Notes under the pieces: generated by a model
Told to the model about the DNA's origin: nothing
Database searches by the model: none
What the model saw: only the letters and a program-made list of their open reading frames with translations
Source: Candidatus Kuenenia stuttgartensis
GTDB lineage: Bacteria > Planctomycetota > Planctomycetia > Pirellulales > UBA1268
Assembly: GCA_945891385.1 (NCBI GenBank)
Contig: CAMDDJ010000002.1
Span: 1-64,000 of the forward strand
Length of the DNA: 64,000 nucleotides
Direction of reading: 5' to 3'
Part shown: positions 16,885 to 27,300 of the stretch, piece by piece
Position numbering within the stretch: position 1 is the stretch's first letter
How the letters are laid out: each line of letters starts with the position of its first letter
Position numbers and translations under genes: made by a program

Positions 16885-19800
16885 ATGCACGTTCCCCCGA
16901 TCGTCGTTCGCGGCGCCCGCGAGCACAACCTCCGCGACGTCACGGTCGGGATACCCCGGGGGCGTCTGGTCTGCCTTTCGGGCGTGAGCGGCTCGGGCAA
17001 GTCGAGCCTGGCCTTCGACACGCTCTACGCGGAGGGCCAACGGCGGTACGTCGAGAGCCTCTCGACATTCGCCCGACAGTTCCTCGGGCAACTGCCACGG
17101 CCCGACGTCGATCAGGTGACGGGGCTTTCTCCCTCGATTTCGATCGCCCAGAAGTCGGCCGGCACGAATCCGCGGTCGACCGTGGCGACGATGACCGAGA
17201 CCCACGACTTTCTCCGGGTGCTCTTCGCCCGGGTGGGCACGGCCCACTGCCCGACCTGCGATGCCGTGCTCGAGGCCCAGCCCCGCGATCAGATCGTGGA
17301 GCGGATCCTCGCCGCCACGGCGGGCCGGCGAATCATGGTGCTCGCGCCGCTCGTCCGCGAGGCCAAAGGCGAGCACCGCGATCTGTTCACCGACCTGGTC
17401 CGCCAAGGCTTCACTCGGGCCCGCGTCGACGGCACGATCTGCCGGGTCGAGGATCCACCCAAGCTCGAAAAGCTGCTCAAGCACACGATCGACGTGGTCG
17501 TCGATCGGCTCGTGCCAGGCCCTGACACCCGCAGCCGGCTCGCCGAGGCGGTGGAACTCGCCCTCAAGACTGGAGGGGGTCAGGTGCTCGTGGCCGAGGA
17601 ACCGGCGGATCACGCCGGCGACCCTCCGCCTGACCTCGTGCTCTCGAGCCGCTACGCCTGCGCCGCCTGCGGCGTGAGCTACGACACGCCCGAGCCGCAG
17701 CTGTTCAGCTTCAACAGTCCCCAGGGGGCCTGCCCGACCTGCGAGGGCCTCGGCGACATCTACGGAATCGATCCGGCCAAGCTGGTCACGAATCCGGAGA
17801 AGACGCTCCGCAAGGGAGCGCTCGGTGTGCTCGGCAGCTACCGCGACATGCCCCGCTGGATGCGGCGGCTGTTCAACGGCGTGGCGGCCCACGCGGAGAC
17901 CAAGAAGAAGCTCCCGGCGGGCACGCTGCTCGACACCCCCTGGAAGGATCTCACGCCGGCCCAGAAGAAGATCTGGCTCGACGGCACCGGATTGGAAGAC
18001 ATCAAGCTCTCCTGGAAGCGGGGCCGGGCGGAGCGGGGTGCGAATACGAAGTTTGAGGGGATCCGGGCCCTGCTGGCCAATCGCTGGCGGAACGCCAAGA
18101 GCGGCATCATTCGCCGGATGCTCGAGAAGCTGATGAGCGTCACGCCCTGCCACGCGTGCCACGGCGCGCGGCTCTCGCCGCAGGCCCGGGCCGTGCGGAT
18201 CACGACGGGATCGCGGCGGTGGACCGTGGCGACGGACACGAGCCGCGGCGCGACGATGGCGGCCAAGACGCCGAGGCGAAAGGCGGCCAGCCGACTGCCG
18301 GAGCCGGACGCGGGCGGGGCGGCCCGCAGCCGGGAACTCTCGCTCGACGCGCTCTGTGCCCTGCCGATCGAGGATGCGCGGGCGTTTCTCTCGGAGATCG
18401 TCCTCGACGAGACGCAGGCGGTGATCGCGGTCGAACTCCTCAAGGAGATCCGCGGCCGGCTCGAGTTTCTCGACGAGGTGGGGCTCGGCTACCTCGCCCT
18501 CGATCGCAAGGCTCCCACGCTCTCCGGCGGTGAGAGCCAGCGGATCCGCCTGGCCGCCCAGATCGGCTCCGGGCTCTCGGGTGTGCTCTACGTGCTCGAC
18601 GAGCCGTCGATCGGCCTCCACCCGCGGGACAACGTCAAACTGCTCGGAGCCCTGGAGGCACTTCGCGACAAAGGCAACACGGTGGTCGTGGTCGAGCACG
18701 ACGAAGACACGATCCGGGCTGCGGACTGGGTGGTGGACTTCGGTCCGGGGCCGGGGAAGCGCGGGGGCGAGGTGGTGGCGGCGGGCACGCCCGATGACGT
18801 CGCCAGGGCTCCGCGGAGCGTGACCGGAGCGTTTCTCGCGGGCCGCGACGCGATCGCGGTGCCGTCCGTCCGCCGGAAGCCTGCGGCCGCCCGGCTCACC
18901 CTCCGCGGCGTCACGCACAACAACCTCAAAGGGATCGACGTCGCGATCCCGCTCGGGCTGCTCGTCTGCGTGACGGGCGTCTCGGGCAGCGGCAAGAGTT
19001 CGCTCGTGGGCGACGTGCTCGAGCCGGCACTGCGGCAGCTGCTTGGGAGCGAGGCCGCCACTCCGGGCGAGTTCGCCGGCCTCGACGGGGCCGACGCGAT
19101 CGACAAGGTGATCGTGATCGATCAGTCGCCGATCGGACGGACGCCCCGAAGCAACCCGGCCACCTACGTGAAGGTCTGGGATGACATCCGCAATCTGTTC
19201 ACGATGCTGCCCGACGCCAAGAAGCGGGGCTGGAAGGCGGGCCGGTTCAGCTTCAACGTGGCCGGCGGCCGATGCGAGGCCTGCGAAGGCCACGGCTCGG
19301 TCCGGCTCGACATGGACTTCCTGGCCGACATCTGGGTGACCTGCGAGGTCTGCGGCGGTGCCCGGTTCGCCAAGGACACGCTCGAGGTCCGCTGGAAGGG
19401 GAAGAACGTCGCAGACCTTTTGAACATGGAAGTAGGCGACGCCCTCGAACTCTTCGCCGACGCCCCCGACATCGCCCGCAAGCTGCAGACGCTTCACGAC
19501 GTGGGCCTCGACTACCTTCACCTCGGCCAGGCCTCCCCCACGCTCTCCGGCGGCGAGGCCCAGCGGGTGAAGCTCTCGCGGGAACTCGCCAAGCGATCCA
19601 CGGGCAAGACGCTCTACATCCTCGACGAGCCGACGACGGGCCTGCACATGGCCGATGTCAGGCAGCTGCTCACCGTGCTTGAACGGCTCGTCGAGGCGGG
19701 CAACACCGTGCTCGTGGTCGAGCACAACCTCGACGTCGTCAAGCGATCCGACTGGGTGATCGACCTCGGGCCCGAGGGGGGCGCAGGCGGCGGGCTGATC

Positions 19801-22800
19801 GTGGCCGAGGGCACGCCCGAGCAGGTGGCGAAGGCGAAGGGCTCGTTCACCGGCAAGGCCCTGGCCCCGATGCTCGCCGCCGGTCTTGATCGCGCCGCGC
19901 ACGGCCGCCGCACGCCGGCCGTGCGGCGGAAAAAGGCCGGCGATCCCGCCGCCGAGGTGGCGGCGATGCTCGCGACCGTCGGCAAGTCGTCGCGGGATCC
20001 GGGGCCGCCGGCGATCACGATCCGCGGCGCGGCGATCCACAACCTCAAGCAGGTCGATGCCGACGTGCCCCGGGGGGCGATGACCGTCTGCTGCGGCCCC
20101 AGCGGCAGCGGCAAGACCTCGCTCGCCTTCGACACCCTCTACGCCGAGGGGCAGCGGCGCTATGTGGAGAGCCTGTCGCCCTATGCCCGGCAGTTCGTCG
20201 GCCAGGTGCCGAAGCCCGTGTTCGAGCGGATCGAGGGCCTCGCCCCGGCGGTGGCGATCGAGCAGCGGAGCACGGGCAGCACGCCGCGGTCGACCGTCGG
20301 CACGCTGACCGAGATGTACGACCACTTCCGCGTGCTGGCAGCGCGGCTCGGGGTGATGCATTGTCCGGACTGCGGCACGCCGGTGGGGAGCCAGAGTGTG
20401 GATCAGGTTGTGGAGCGACTGTTGGCTCATCCTGACGGCACGCGGCTGTTGCTCTTGGCTCCGATCGAGCTTCGGGTAGGGCAGACGCCCGAGGCCCTGT
20501 TCGCCCAGCTGCAGGCGGCGGGACACGTGCGAATCCGGATCGACGGCACAACCTTCCGGCTCGACGAGAAGCCCGCCCTCGATCGCAAGCGGAAGAGCCG
20601 GCTCGAGATCGTGATCGATCGGGTCGCGGCCGGGCCGAGCGAACGCAGTAGGCTGGCCCAGAGCATCGAGGCCGCCTTCGATGCGGGGGGCGGCACGATG
20701 CTCGTGGCCCGGGCGGTCGAGGGGGCGGAGGAGCCGGAGTGGCCGATTGAGGTCCACAGTCGCACGCTGGCCTGCGGCAGCTGCGGCCGCGGCTTCAAGC
20801 CGCTCGAGCCGCGGCAGTTTTCCTTCAATAGCCCGCTCGGCTGGTGCCCGAGCTGCGACGGCCTGGGCACGCGAACCGGCGTGGATCGCAAGGCGCTCGT
20901 CCGCGACGCCTCGCTCTCACTCGCCGCGGGCGCCCTCGACCTCTGGCCGTCGCTCGCCGGCCCCGCCGCGAAGTCGCTCGGCCGACCGATGCTCGAGGCC
21001 CTCTGTGCCGCGACGGGGCTGCCGATCGACGTGCCGCTCGGTGATCTCTCGGGCCTGCAGCAGCGGGTGCTCTTCGAGGGCACGGGCGAGAAGTGGATCG
21101 AGGTGCCCAGGCCGACGGGTGTGCCCGGCAAGGGACCGTGGTTCGCCTTTCAGTTCAAGGGGCTCGAAGCGGCCTGCGAGGAGGCGGCCCGGCTGGTGGT
21201 GGCGCTGCGGAGCAAGGTCGATGCGGTGATGGATGAGGTGCCCTGCAGCGAGTGCGGCGGGAGCCGGCTCGCCGACGTGGCCAGCGGCGTCACGCTCTGG
21301 GGCCGCACGCTCGACGTCTGGTGCCGGATGCCCTTGGGCCGGCTCCGGCAGGAGCTCGAGCGGGTGTCGCTGGCCGACGCTGATCGCAAGATCGCGGGTG
21401 ATCTGCTCCGCGAACTCCAGGGCCGCGTCTCATTCCTTGTGGACGTGGGACTCGACTACCTCGACCTGGCCCGACCGGCCGGCAGCCTTTCGGGCGGCGA
21501 AATGCAGCGGATCCGCCTCGCGGCCCAGGTGGGCAGCGGGCTAACGGGCGTGCTCTACGTGCTCGACGAGCCCACGATCGGCCTCCATCCCCGCGACACC
21601 CATCGGCTGATCACGGCGCTCGGCAAGCTCCGCGACCTGGGCAACACGGTGGTGGTGGTGGAGCACGACCGCGACGTCGTGGCCGCCGCCGACCACGCCC
21701 TCGACTTCGGCCCCGGCAGCGGCCGCGAGGGGGGCCGGATCGTCGCCCAGGCTGCGCCGAAGCGGCTCGAGACGCTCGCCGCGAGCGTGACCGGGCCCTA
21801 CCTCTCGCGGAAGCGGGCCTGCGACGGCGTGCTCGCCCGCGTGCAGAGCCAAGGCCGCCGCGAACCCACCGGCTGGCTCGAGATCCAGGGCATCCAGCAC
21901 CGCACGCTGCGGGATCTCGACGCGCGGTTTCCGCTCGGGGTGCTTGCGGCCGTAACGGGCCCGAGCGGATCGGGGAAGACCTCGCTCGTGCTCGAGGTGC
22001 TCTGGCGGGCGCTCGCCCGCCGGCTGCATGCGGCCCGGGAGCAGCCGGGGCGGTTTACGAAGCTCACCGGCTTGGACAAGGTCGATAAGGTGATCCTCGT
22101 CGACCAGGAGCCGATCGGCTCCACGCCCGGCTCGACGCCGGCCACCTACACCGGCGTCTTCGACCATATCCGCCAGCTCTTTGCCAAGGTGCCCGAGGCC
22201 CGTACCCGCGGCTTCACGCCCCGCACGTTCTCCTTCAACGTGGCCGGCGGCCGGTGCGAGGCCTGCGAGGGCCTGGGTCAACGCCGCGTCGAGATGCACT
22301 TCCTGCCCGACGTCTGGGTGCAGTGCGAGCACTGCAAGGGCAGGCGGTATTCGTCCGAAACCCTCCACGCCAAGTGGCACGGCAGGAACATCGCCGACGT
22401 GCTCGAGATGAGCATCGCCGAGGCGGCCGACCTGTTCGCGACGGTGCCGCAGGTGGCCCGGATCCTCGGCACCCTCGTCGACGTCGGGCTCGGCTACGTC
22501 ACGCTCGGCCAGCCAGCCCCGCAGCTCTCCGGCGGCGAGGCCCAGCGGGTGAAGCTCTCGCGGGAACTCGCCAAGCCCGGCACTGGCAGCACGCTCTACA
22601 TCCTTGACGAGCCGACCACGGGGCTGCACTTCGCCGACATCGAGAAGCTGCTGCACGTGTTCGAGCGGCTCGTGGACGGCGGCAACACGGTGCTGACGGT
22701 GGAGCACAATCTCGAGGTGATTGCGGCGGCCGACTGGGTGATCGACATGGGCCCCGAGGCCGGGGCCGGCGGCGGAAAGATCGTGGTCGAGGGCCCGCCC

Positions 22801-23019
22801 GAAGACGTCGTGATCCACGCCGGCCTGTGGCGGCGGCAGGCTGATGGCACAGGCAAGCCCCGCAGCCGTTCCGCAGCCGGCCCGACCGGCAAAGCTTCCC
22901 CGGATTCCGCCGACCTCCTCCGCAGCCACACCGGCGAGGCGCTCGAGGCCTTCTTCCGGCAGGAAAGCCTGCCCAAATTGCCCGACGCGAACCGGAAACG
23001 GAAGTCTGCCGCAGGATGA
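16885..23019 (+). CDS. uvrA: Double-length (tandem) UvrA excinuclease subunit
   Basis: A 2,044-residue protein made of two complete UvrA units in one chain, about twice the usual 940-970. UvrA is the damage-sensing ABC ATPase of nucleotide excision repair and normally works as a dimer. There are four Walker A motifs (GVSGSGKSS near residue 33, again near 698, GPSGSGKTS near 1071 and near 1692) and four signature sequences (LSGGESQR near 546, LSGGEAQR near 886, LSGGEMQR near 1535, LSGGEAQR near 1882), each followed by a Walker B such as YVLDEPSIGLHP. Paired CxxC zinc motifs occur in both halves (CAACG/CPTCEG, CEACEG/CEVCGG; CGSCG/CPSCDG, CEACEG/CEHCKG). All four ATPase sites look intact. The ATG at 16885 begins directly with the conserved HVPPIVVRGAREHNL. 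Confidence 0.95.
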   Translation: MHVPPIVVRGAREHNLRDVTVGIPRGRLVCLSGVSGSGKSSLAFDTLYAEGQRRYVESLSTFARQFLGQLPRPDVDQVTGLSPSISIAQKSAGTNPRSTVATMTETHDFLRVLFARVGTAHCPTCDAVLEAQPRDQIVERILAATAGRRIMVLAPLVREAKGEHRDLFTDLVRQGFTRARVDGTICRVEDPPKLEKLLKHTIDVVVDRLVPGPDTRSRLAEAVELALKTGGGQVLVAEEPADHAGDPPPDLVLSSRYACAACGVSYDTPEPQLFSFNSPQGACPTCEGLGDIYGIDPAKLVTNPEKTLRKGALGVLGSYRDMPRWMRRLFNGVAAHAETKKKLPAGTLLDTPWKDLTPAQKKIWLDGTGLEDIKLSWKRGRAERGANTKFEGIRALLANRWRNAKSGIIRRMLEKLMSVTPCHACHGARLSPQARAVRITTGSRRWTVATDTSRGATMAAKTPRRKAASRLPEPDAGGAARSRELSLDALCALPIEDARAFLSEIVLDETQAVIAVELLKEIRGRLEFLDEVGLGYLALDRKAPTLSGGESQRIRLAAQIGSGLSGVLYVLDEPSIGLHPRDNVKLLGALEALRDKGNTVVVVEHDEDTIRAADWVVDFGPGPGKRGGEVVAAGTPDDVARAPRSVTGAFLAGRDAIAVPSVRRKPAAARLTLRGVTHNNLKGIDVAIPLGLLVCVTGVSGSGKSSLVGDVLEPALRQLLGSEAATPGEFAGLDGADAIDKVIVIDQSPIGRTPRSNPATYVKVWDDIRNLFTMLPDAKKRGWKAGRFSFNVAGGRCEACEGHGSVRLDMDFLADIWVTCEVCGGARFAKDTLEVRWKGKNVADLLNMEVGDALELFADAPDIARKLQTLHDVGLDYLHLGQASPTLSGGEAQRVKLSRELAKRSTGKTLYILDEPTTGLHMADVRQLLTVLERLVEAGNTVLVVEHNLDVVKRSDWVIDLGPEGGAGGGLIVAEGTPEQVAKAKGSFTGKALAPMLAAGLDRAAHGRRTPAVRRKKAGDPAAEVAAMLATVGKSSRDPGPPAITIRGAAIHNLKQVDADVPRGAMTVCCGPSGSGKTSLAFDTLYAEGQRRYVESLSPYARQFVGQVPKPVFERIEGLAPAVAIEQRSTGSTPRSTVGTLTEMYDHFRVLAARLGVMHCPDCGTPVGSQSVDQVVERLLAHPDGTRLLLLAPIELRVGQTPEALFAQLQAAGHVRIRIDGTTFRLDEKPALDRKRKSRLEIVIDRVAAGPSERSRLAQSIEAAFDAGGGTMLVARAVEGAEEPEWPIEVHSRTLACGSCGRGFKPLEPRQFSFNSPLGWCPSCDGLGTRTGVDRKALVRDASLSLAAGALDLWPSLAGPAAKSLGRPMLEALCAATGLPIDVPLGDLSGLQQRVLFEGTGEKWIEVPRPTGVPGKGPWFAFQFKGLEAACEEAARLVVALRSKVDAVMDEVPCSECGGSRLADVASGVTLWGRTLDVWCRMPLGRLRQELERVSLADADRKIAGDLLRELQGRVSFLVDVGLDYLDLARPAGSLSGGEMQRIRLAAQVGSGLTGVLYVLDEPTIGLHPRDTHRLITALGKLRDLGNTVVVVEHDRDVVAAADHALDFGPGSGREGGRIVAQAAPKRLETLAASVTGPYLSRKRACDGVLARVQSQGRREPTGWLEIQGIQHRTLRDLDARFPLGVLAAVTGPSGSGKTSLVLEVLWRALARRLHAAREQPGRFTKLTGLDKVDKVILVDQEPIGSTPGSTPATYTGVFDHIRQLFAKVPEARTRGFTPRTFSFNVAGGRCEACEGLGQRRVEMHFLPDVWVQCEHCKGRRYSSETLHAKWHGRNIADVLEMSIAEAADLFATVPQVARILGTLVDVGLGYVTLGQPAPQLSGGEAQRVKLSRELAKPGTGSTLYILDEPTTGLHFADIEKLLHVFERLVDGGNTVLTVEHNLEVIAAADWVIDMGPEAGAGGGKIVVEGPPEDVVIHAGLWRRQADGTGKPRSRSAAGPTGKASPDSADLLRSHTGEALEAFFRQESLPKLPDANRKRKSAAG

Positions 23020-23073
23020 CCCGCACGACCGATTCCACCGGTCGTCACGGCATTATCCTCGGAGGCAGCAACG

Positions 23074-24348
23074 ATGGCTGTGCGTCCTTCCCGTATCCAT
23101 ACCACCCGGAGGTTCGCTACCACCGCCACGGCCGCCGTCGCGGCCCTGCTGGCGGGAGCTGGAGCACCGGTCATCACCGCCGCTCAGATCGAGTGGGGCA
23201 GCGAGCCGGCTGCGTCGGTCCTGGTGGAGTCTGGCTCGTCTTCGACCGAAAACGAGCTCGTCGAAGCCCCGTCGATCTCGGTCAGCGATGAACACGAACG
23301 TGTGTTCGCCGACGGTTCGATCGCCGGCGATTCGATCGACTTCGATTCCCAGGGCTTCGCCGGCGACTACGCCTACTGCACGGGCTGTGCCGGCGGCTGC
23401 GACGAATGCCGGCATCCGTCGTTCCTGGAACGCTGCCTCGCGCACCACAAAGACGCCTGCTGGGTCGGCCGGGCCGATGCCTTGATCCTCTGGCGGAACG
23501 CCCCACCCGATCGGCCGCTGATCGAGTCGGGCACGGGCCTGCCCCTCCTCAACTCCAACGGTCTCGACAGCACGGCCGCTGCCGGTCCGCGGGTGTCGGT
23601 GATCCGGTTCGACAAATGCACTGGCCACGGCATCGAGGCCACCTATCTGCGGGCGGCCAACTTCCGTAGCCAGCGGCCCTTGCCGCTCAACTCCGCCTAC
23701 CAATATGCCCTGGCCCCTCCGGGCATCTACAGTGAAACCCCGGCGGCGCCCTTCGACTCCGGCAATGTGAACCTCGGCAGCCGGCTCCAGAGCTTCGAGC
23801 TCAATCGCCTGCTCGCCCATGGCCCGAACATTCGCTTTATCGCCGGCTTCCGCTGGATCGAGTGGCAGGAGGAGTTCACGCTCACCGACACGGTCAGCAC
23901 GCTCGGCATCAACGACCTCTATGAGACCGAGTGCTTCAATGACATGTATGGTGGCCAGATCGGCCTCGACGCCAACCTCCTGCGACTCGGCTGGTTCCGG
24001 CTCGATTCGCTGATCAAGGCTGGCGTCTACTACAACACGGCAGTGCAGTCGTCGGTCTACTCGACCAACGATCCAGCCAGCCCCGGCACCGCCTCGGTCG
24101 CCGTCGGCGAAACCCCTGCCAGCGGTGCCTTCGCCGGCGAACTCGGTGTGACGGGCGTATTCCCGCTCACCTCCTGCATCGACTTCCGGCTCGGCTACTT
24201 CGGCCTCTGGCTCTCAGGGATCGCCCAGCCCACGCAGCAACTCAGCGGCCAGCGACTGATCCCCGGCCAGCCGATCGAAGGCTCGCTGAATACCAACGGC
24301 GGCGTTGTGCTGCAGGGCGTCAGCATCGGCCTGGAAGGCCGGTACTGA
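23074..24348 (+). CDS. BBP7-family outer-membrane beta-barrel protein
   Basis: A 424-residue exported protein. The signal peptide spans about residues 1-36 (ending APVITAAQ). An acidic spacer leads to a cysteine-rich patch (CTGCAGGCDECRHP, about 109-122). The barrel domain then begins with WVGRADALILWRN (about 136-148), the typical opening of the planctomycete BBP7 family. Alternating strands run to the end, which closes with GVSIGLEGRY, an aromatic carboxyl terminus suited to BAM-dependent insertion. It starts 54 bp after uvrA on the same strand and ends only 39 bp before the convergent giant gene. Pore or adhesin role unknown. Confidence 0.82.
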   Translation: MAVRPSRIHTTRRFATTATAAVAALLAGAGAPVITAAQIEWGSEPAASVLVESGSSSTENELVEAPSISVSDEHERVFADGSIAGDSIDFDSQGFAGDYAYCTGCAGGCDECRHPSFLERCLAHHKDACWVGRADALILWRNAPPDRPLIESGTGLPLLNSNGLDSTAAAGPRVSVIRFDKCTGHGIEATYLRAANFRSQRPLPLNSAYQYALAPPGIYSETPAAPFDSGNVNLGSRLQSFELNRLLAHGPNIRFIAGFRWIEWQEEFTLTDTVSTLGINDLYETECFNDMYGGQIGLDANLLRLGWFRLDSLIKAGVYYNTAVQSSVYSTNDPASPGTASVAVGETPASGAFAGELGVTGVFPLTSCIDFRLGYFGLWLSGIAQPTQQLSGQRLIPGQPIEGSLNTNGGVVLQGVSIGLEGRY

Positions 24349-24387
24349 CCCAGGGTCGAGGCACCGGGATCTGACCTGCAGACCCCC

Positions 24388-27300
24388 TTAGAGCACTCGG
24401 ATCGTGATCAGGTCGGACAGGGCACCTAGGCCGGTCGCGCTCTCCGCCCGCACCTGGAACTGATAGTCCTGGCCACTGACGAGGCCCTGGAACACGACCA
24501 CTTCGTTGGTACGACTCACCGTCCTCCATGTCTCGGTGCCTGCCAGCCGATACCGCACCACATAGCCGGTCACCGGTGCACCTCCGTTGGCCGGCGGGGC
24601 CGACCAGGTGAGCTTGGCTCGACCGGCCTGCGGGCTGGTGGCCGTCGTGACCAACGGTGCGTTGGGAAGGAGCGTCGGATCGAAGGCGTACAGGCTCGGA
24701 GAAGGCAGCGAGAAGGCTCCGACTCCGTTCTTGGTCACCGCCGCCACACGGAACACATGGCTCACCCCGTTGGGCACGGAGACCGTGGCCCGCGTCAGGG
24801 TCGAGACACCGTCCGGCAGGGTGACCCAGGTGGCCGCGTGGACATCACCGGCATAGTCCGAGGAAGCCTGGATCACGTAGTCGGTGATCGGACCGGCCAG
24901 CACCGACGGCTGCGGCGCGGTCCAGACCAGCGACACCGTTCCGTTGCCGGCCAGACCGGTCAACCGAGTCGGCGGCCCGGAAAGTTCCTGCGGGGTCACG
25001 GTCGTGGCCGCTGGGGCGAAGAAACCCTGCCCCTGGGCATTACGGGCCGCGACCCGCACGACGTAGGTCGTGTTGTTCGCGAGTCCCGTGACCACTGCGA
25101 TCGTCGCCGTCCCTGCCACATCCATCCCGGCCCAGTTCGTACCGTTCGCACTCCACTCAACCCGGTACGCGGTGATCGGGCTGCCTCCGGTCGCTTCGCC
25201 GGTCACCGGGTTCCAGGCGATGGTCGCAGCCTTGTCGCCAGTCGTGGCCACGACGGCCGTGGGCACCTGCGGCAGGCCGACGGTCGTAGCCGCGGCCGTG
25301 GCCCCTAGGCCGTCGCCCAGGCTCGTCACGGTCGTCACGCGATACTCGTAAGTTCTTCCGTTGACGAGTCCATAGACGGCAGCCGCCGGGTCGAGGCCGA
25401 CCGGATCGGGACTGAGCCTCGTCCAGTTGGTCGAGCCGACAGGCCGGTATTCGACCTTGTAGTCGAGCAGTGTTTCACCGGCAGGCATACTCGGGGCGGA
25501 CCACGACAGATTCACGACCCCCGTCTGATAGGGGCCGGTACTTGCGGCCGCTGCAAGCGACTCCGGCGCCGAGGCCGGCACACGGGGTGTCAGAGGACCG
25601 GCAAAGACGGCCGGACCCTCGCCGTAGCCGTTCACTGCCAGCACCTCGAACGAATAGGCCGTGGCGTTCATCAGCGGATACGCATCCGGGCCGACTGTGA
25701 ACGTCGTCGCGGTGCTCCCAGTATCAATCCAGGGAGTCCACCCTGCGAGCCCGCTGCCAGCGACTTGCCACCGCACGCGATAGCCGAATACCGGACCGTC
25801 GCTGACCGGAGCGGTCCACTCGAGCATCACCTGCCTATCGCCAACGGTTCCCACCAGCCCAGTCGGGGCCGCTGGCACCGCCCCGATTTCGACCAGGAAC
25901 GACGTCGAACCGTCCGTCTTGTTCGGGAGGAGCGTGTTGTTGGCACGGTCCGTGAGCAATCCACCCACCAGCGCCGAAGAGGGCCGACTGGTCGCGTTGA
26001 TCACATAGGTGCCGAGCGGATAGACCGAGGCTGCCTCGAACACCACCCGGCCGGTCGCCGGCAGGAAGCGGAAGAGGTAATCGACGCCTTCGGTGAGGAG
26101 TTGGCCATTGCGGGTGAGCGTGAAGGCTTCGGCGACGACGGTGGCCGGATCGATACCCGACCCGGCGTCGACGAGTTGGAGTTCAAACCGGGTGAGAGTG
26201 TTTGCCCCGCCCGACGTCACCCGCACCGCATCAAATCCTGAATTCATGTCGAGCGGTCCACCGTCGAGCGGCAGAGCCAGTGACATGAGCGGCCGCACGA
26301 AATCGACGCGGTCGACCGCACCGCGGTCCTTGAAGACGTTGCTGCCCAGCCCGGAGAGATTCGTCACGCCCGGATCGTCCGCTCGAAGCTGGCCGTAGAC
26401 GTCGTAATCCGGCGCGAGGATCGGCGAGGGTGGCACGCCGATCGCGGAGTTCACGGCCGTGAATTCCGGCCGATCCTGGAGCGAGTTGAGCGAACTGTCG
26501 ATCGCACGTGAGCCGGCGATCAGATAGAAGTTGCGGGCGGATGGATTCACGAACGGGGCGTCCTCGATCTGGATCCCGCCGGTCTCGGTGCCGCCGGCGA
26601 CCCGAGTACCAGTCCCAGAATAGGCCCCCATCCCGACCACAGTCCGGGCTCGCGACGAGGCGTCGATCGACACGCCCGTGGCCAGGTTCGCAAACAGGTT
26701 GTTGAGGAGCGTGGGGCCGGCGTTCTGGGTCACGAGGATACCCGTGCCCTGCTGGGTCTCGCCGCCGTAGATCGTGTTGTTCACGATCCGCCCGAACGGC
26801 ACCGGTGCCGTAGGGACGGTGCCGGTGTTGGCATCGCCGCTGAACAGGATGCCGGCCGTGCCGAACTCGTTGATCACGTTGTTGCGGACCACCGCACCCG
26901 GCACGAGCCGGGCATTGTTGAGCGTCGGCAGATTCCGAACCGTGCCCGGATGGGCGGCATTACTGCCACCGTCTCGGATGCCGGCATCGATGCTGATCCC
27001 GTACTCCGACGAGTACGAAATCACGTTGTCCTCGACGATGAACTGTCCCTGCTGGCGGGGCTGGTTCTGGTCGCCGATCGTGGCACCGAAGCCCGACGAG
27101 TTGCCCTGGGAGGGAATCAGCCGGTCATTGGTGTCGAAGAGCTGGTAGATCGTCGAACCCGACGGGATCTGCTCGGCATACTCGGATCCACGGCGAATTT
27201 CGAGCTGGTAGGGACCAGAGAGCGACTGGGACGGTGCCGTCACGGGGTCGGGTGTGTTGACGTCGAAGAACGCCGTCTGGGCGGTCGCCCCCGTGACCAT

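Noticed and set aside
16345-20757. A 1,470-codon open frame on the minus strand opposite uvrA
   Set aside because: It is the antisense shadow of a strongly GC3-biased real gene: composition is R/H/G/A-rich, no domain is visible, and it also runs through the tRNA-Ala and the hairpin array.
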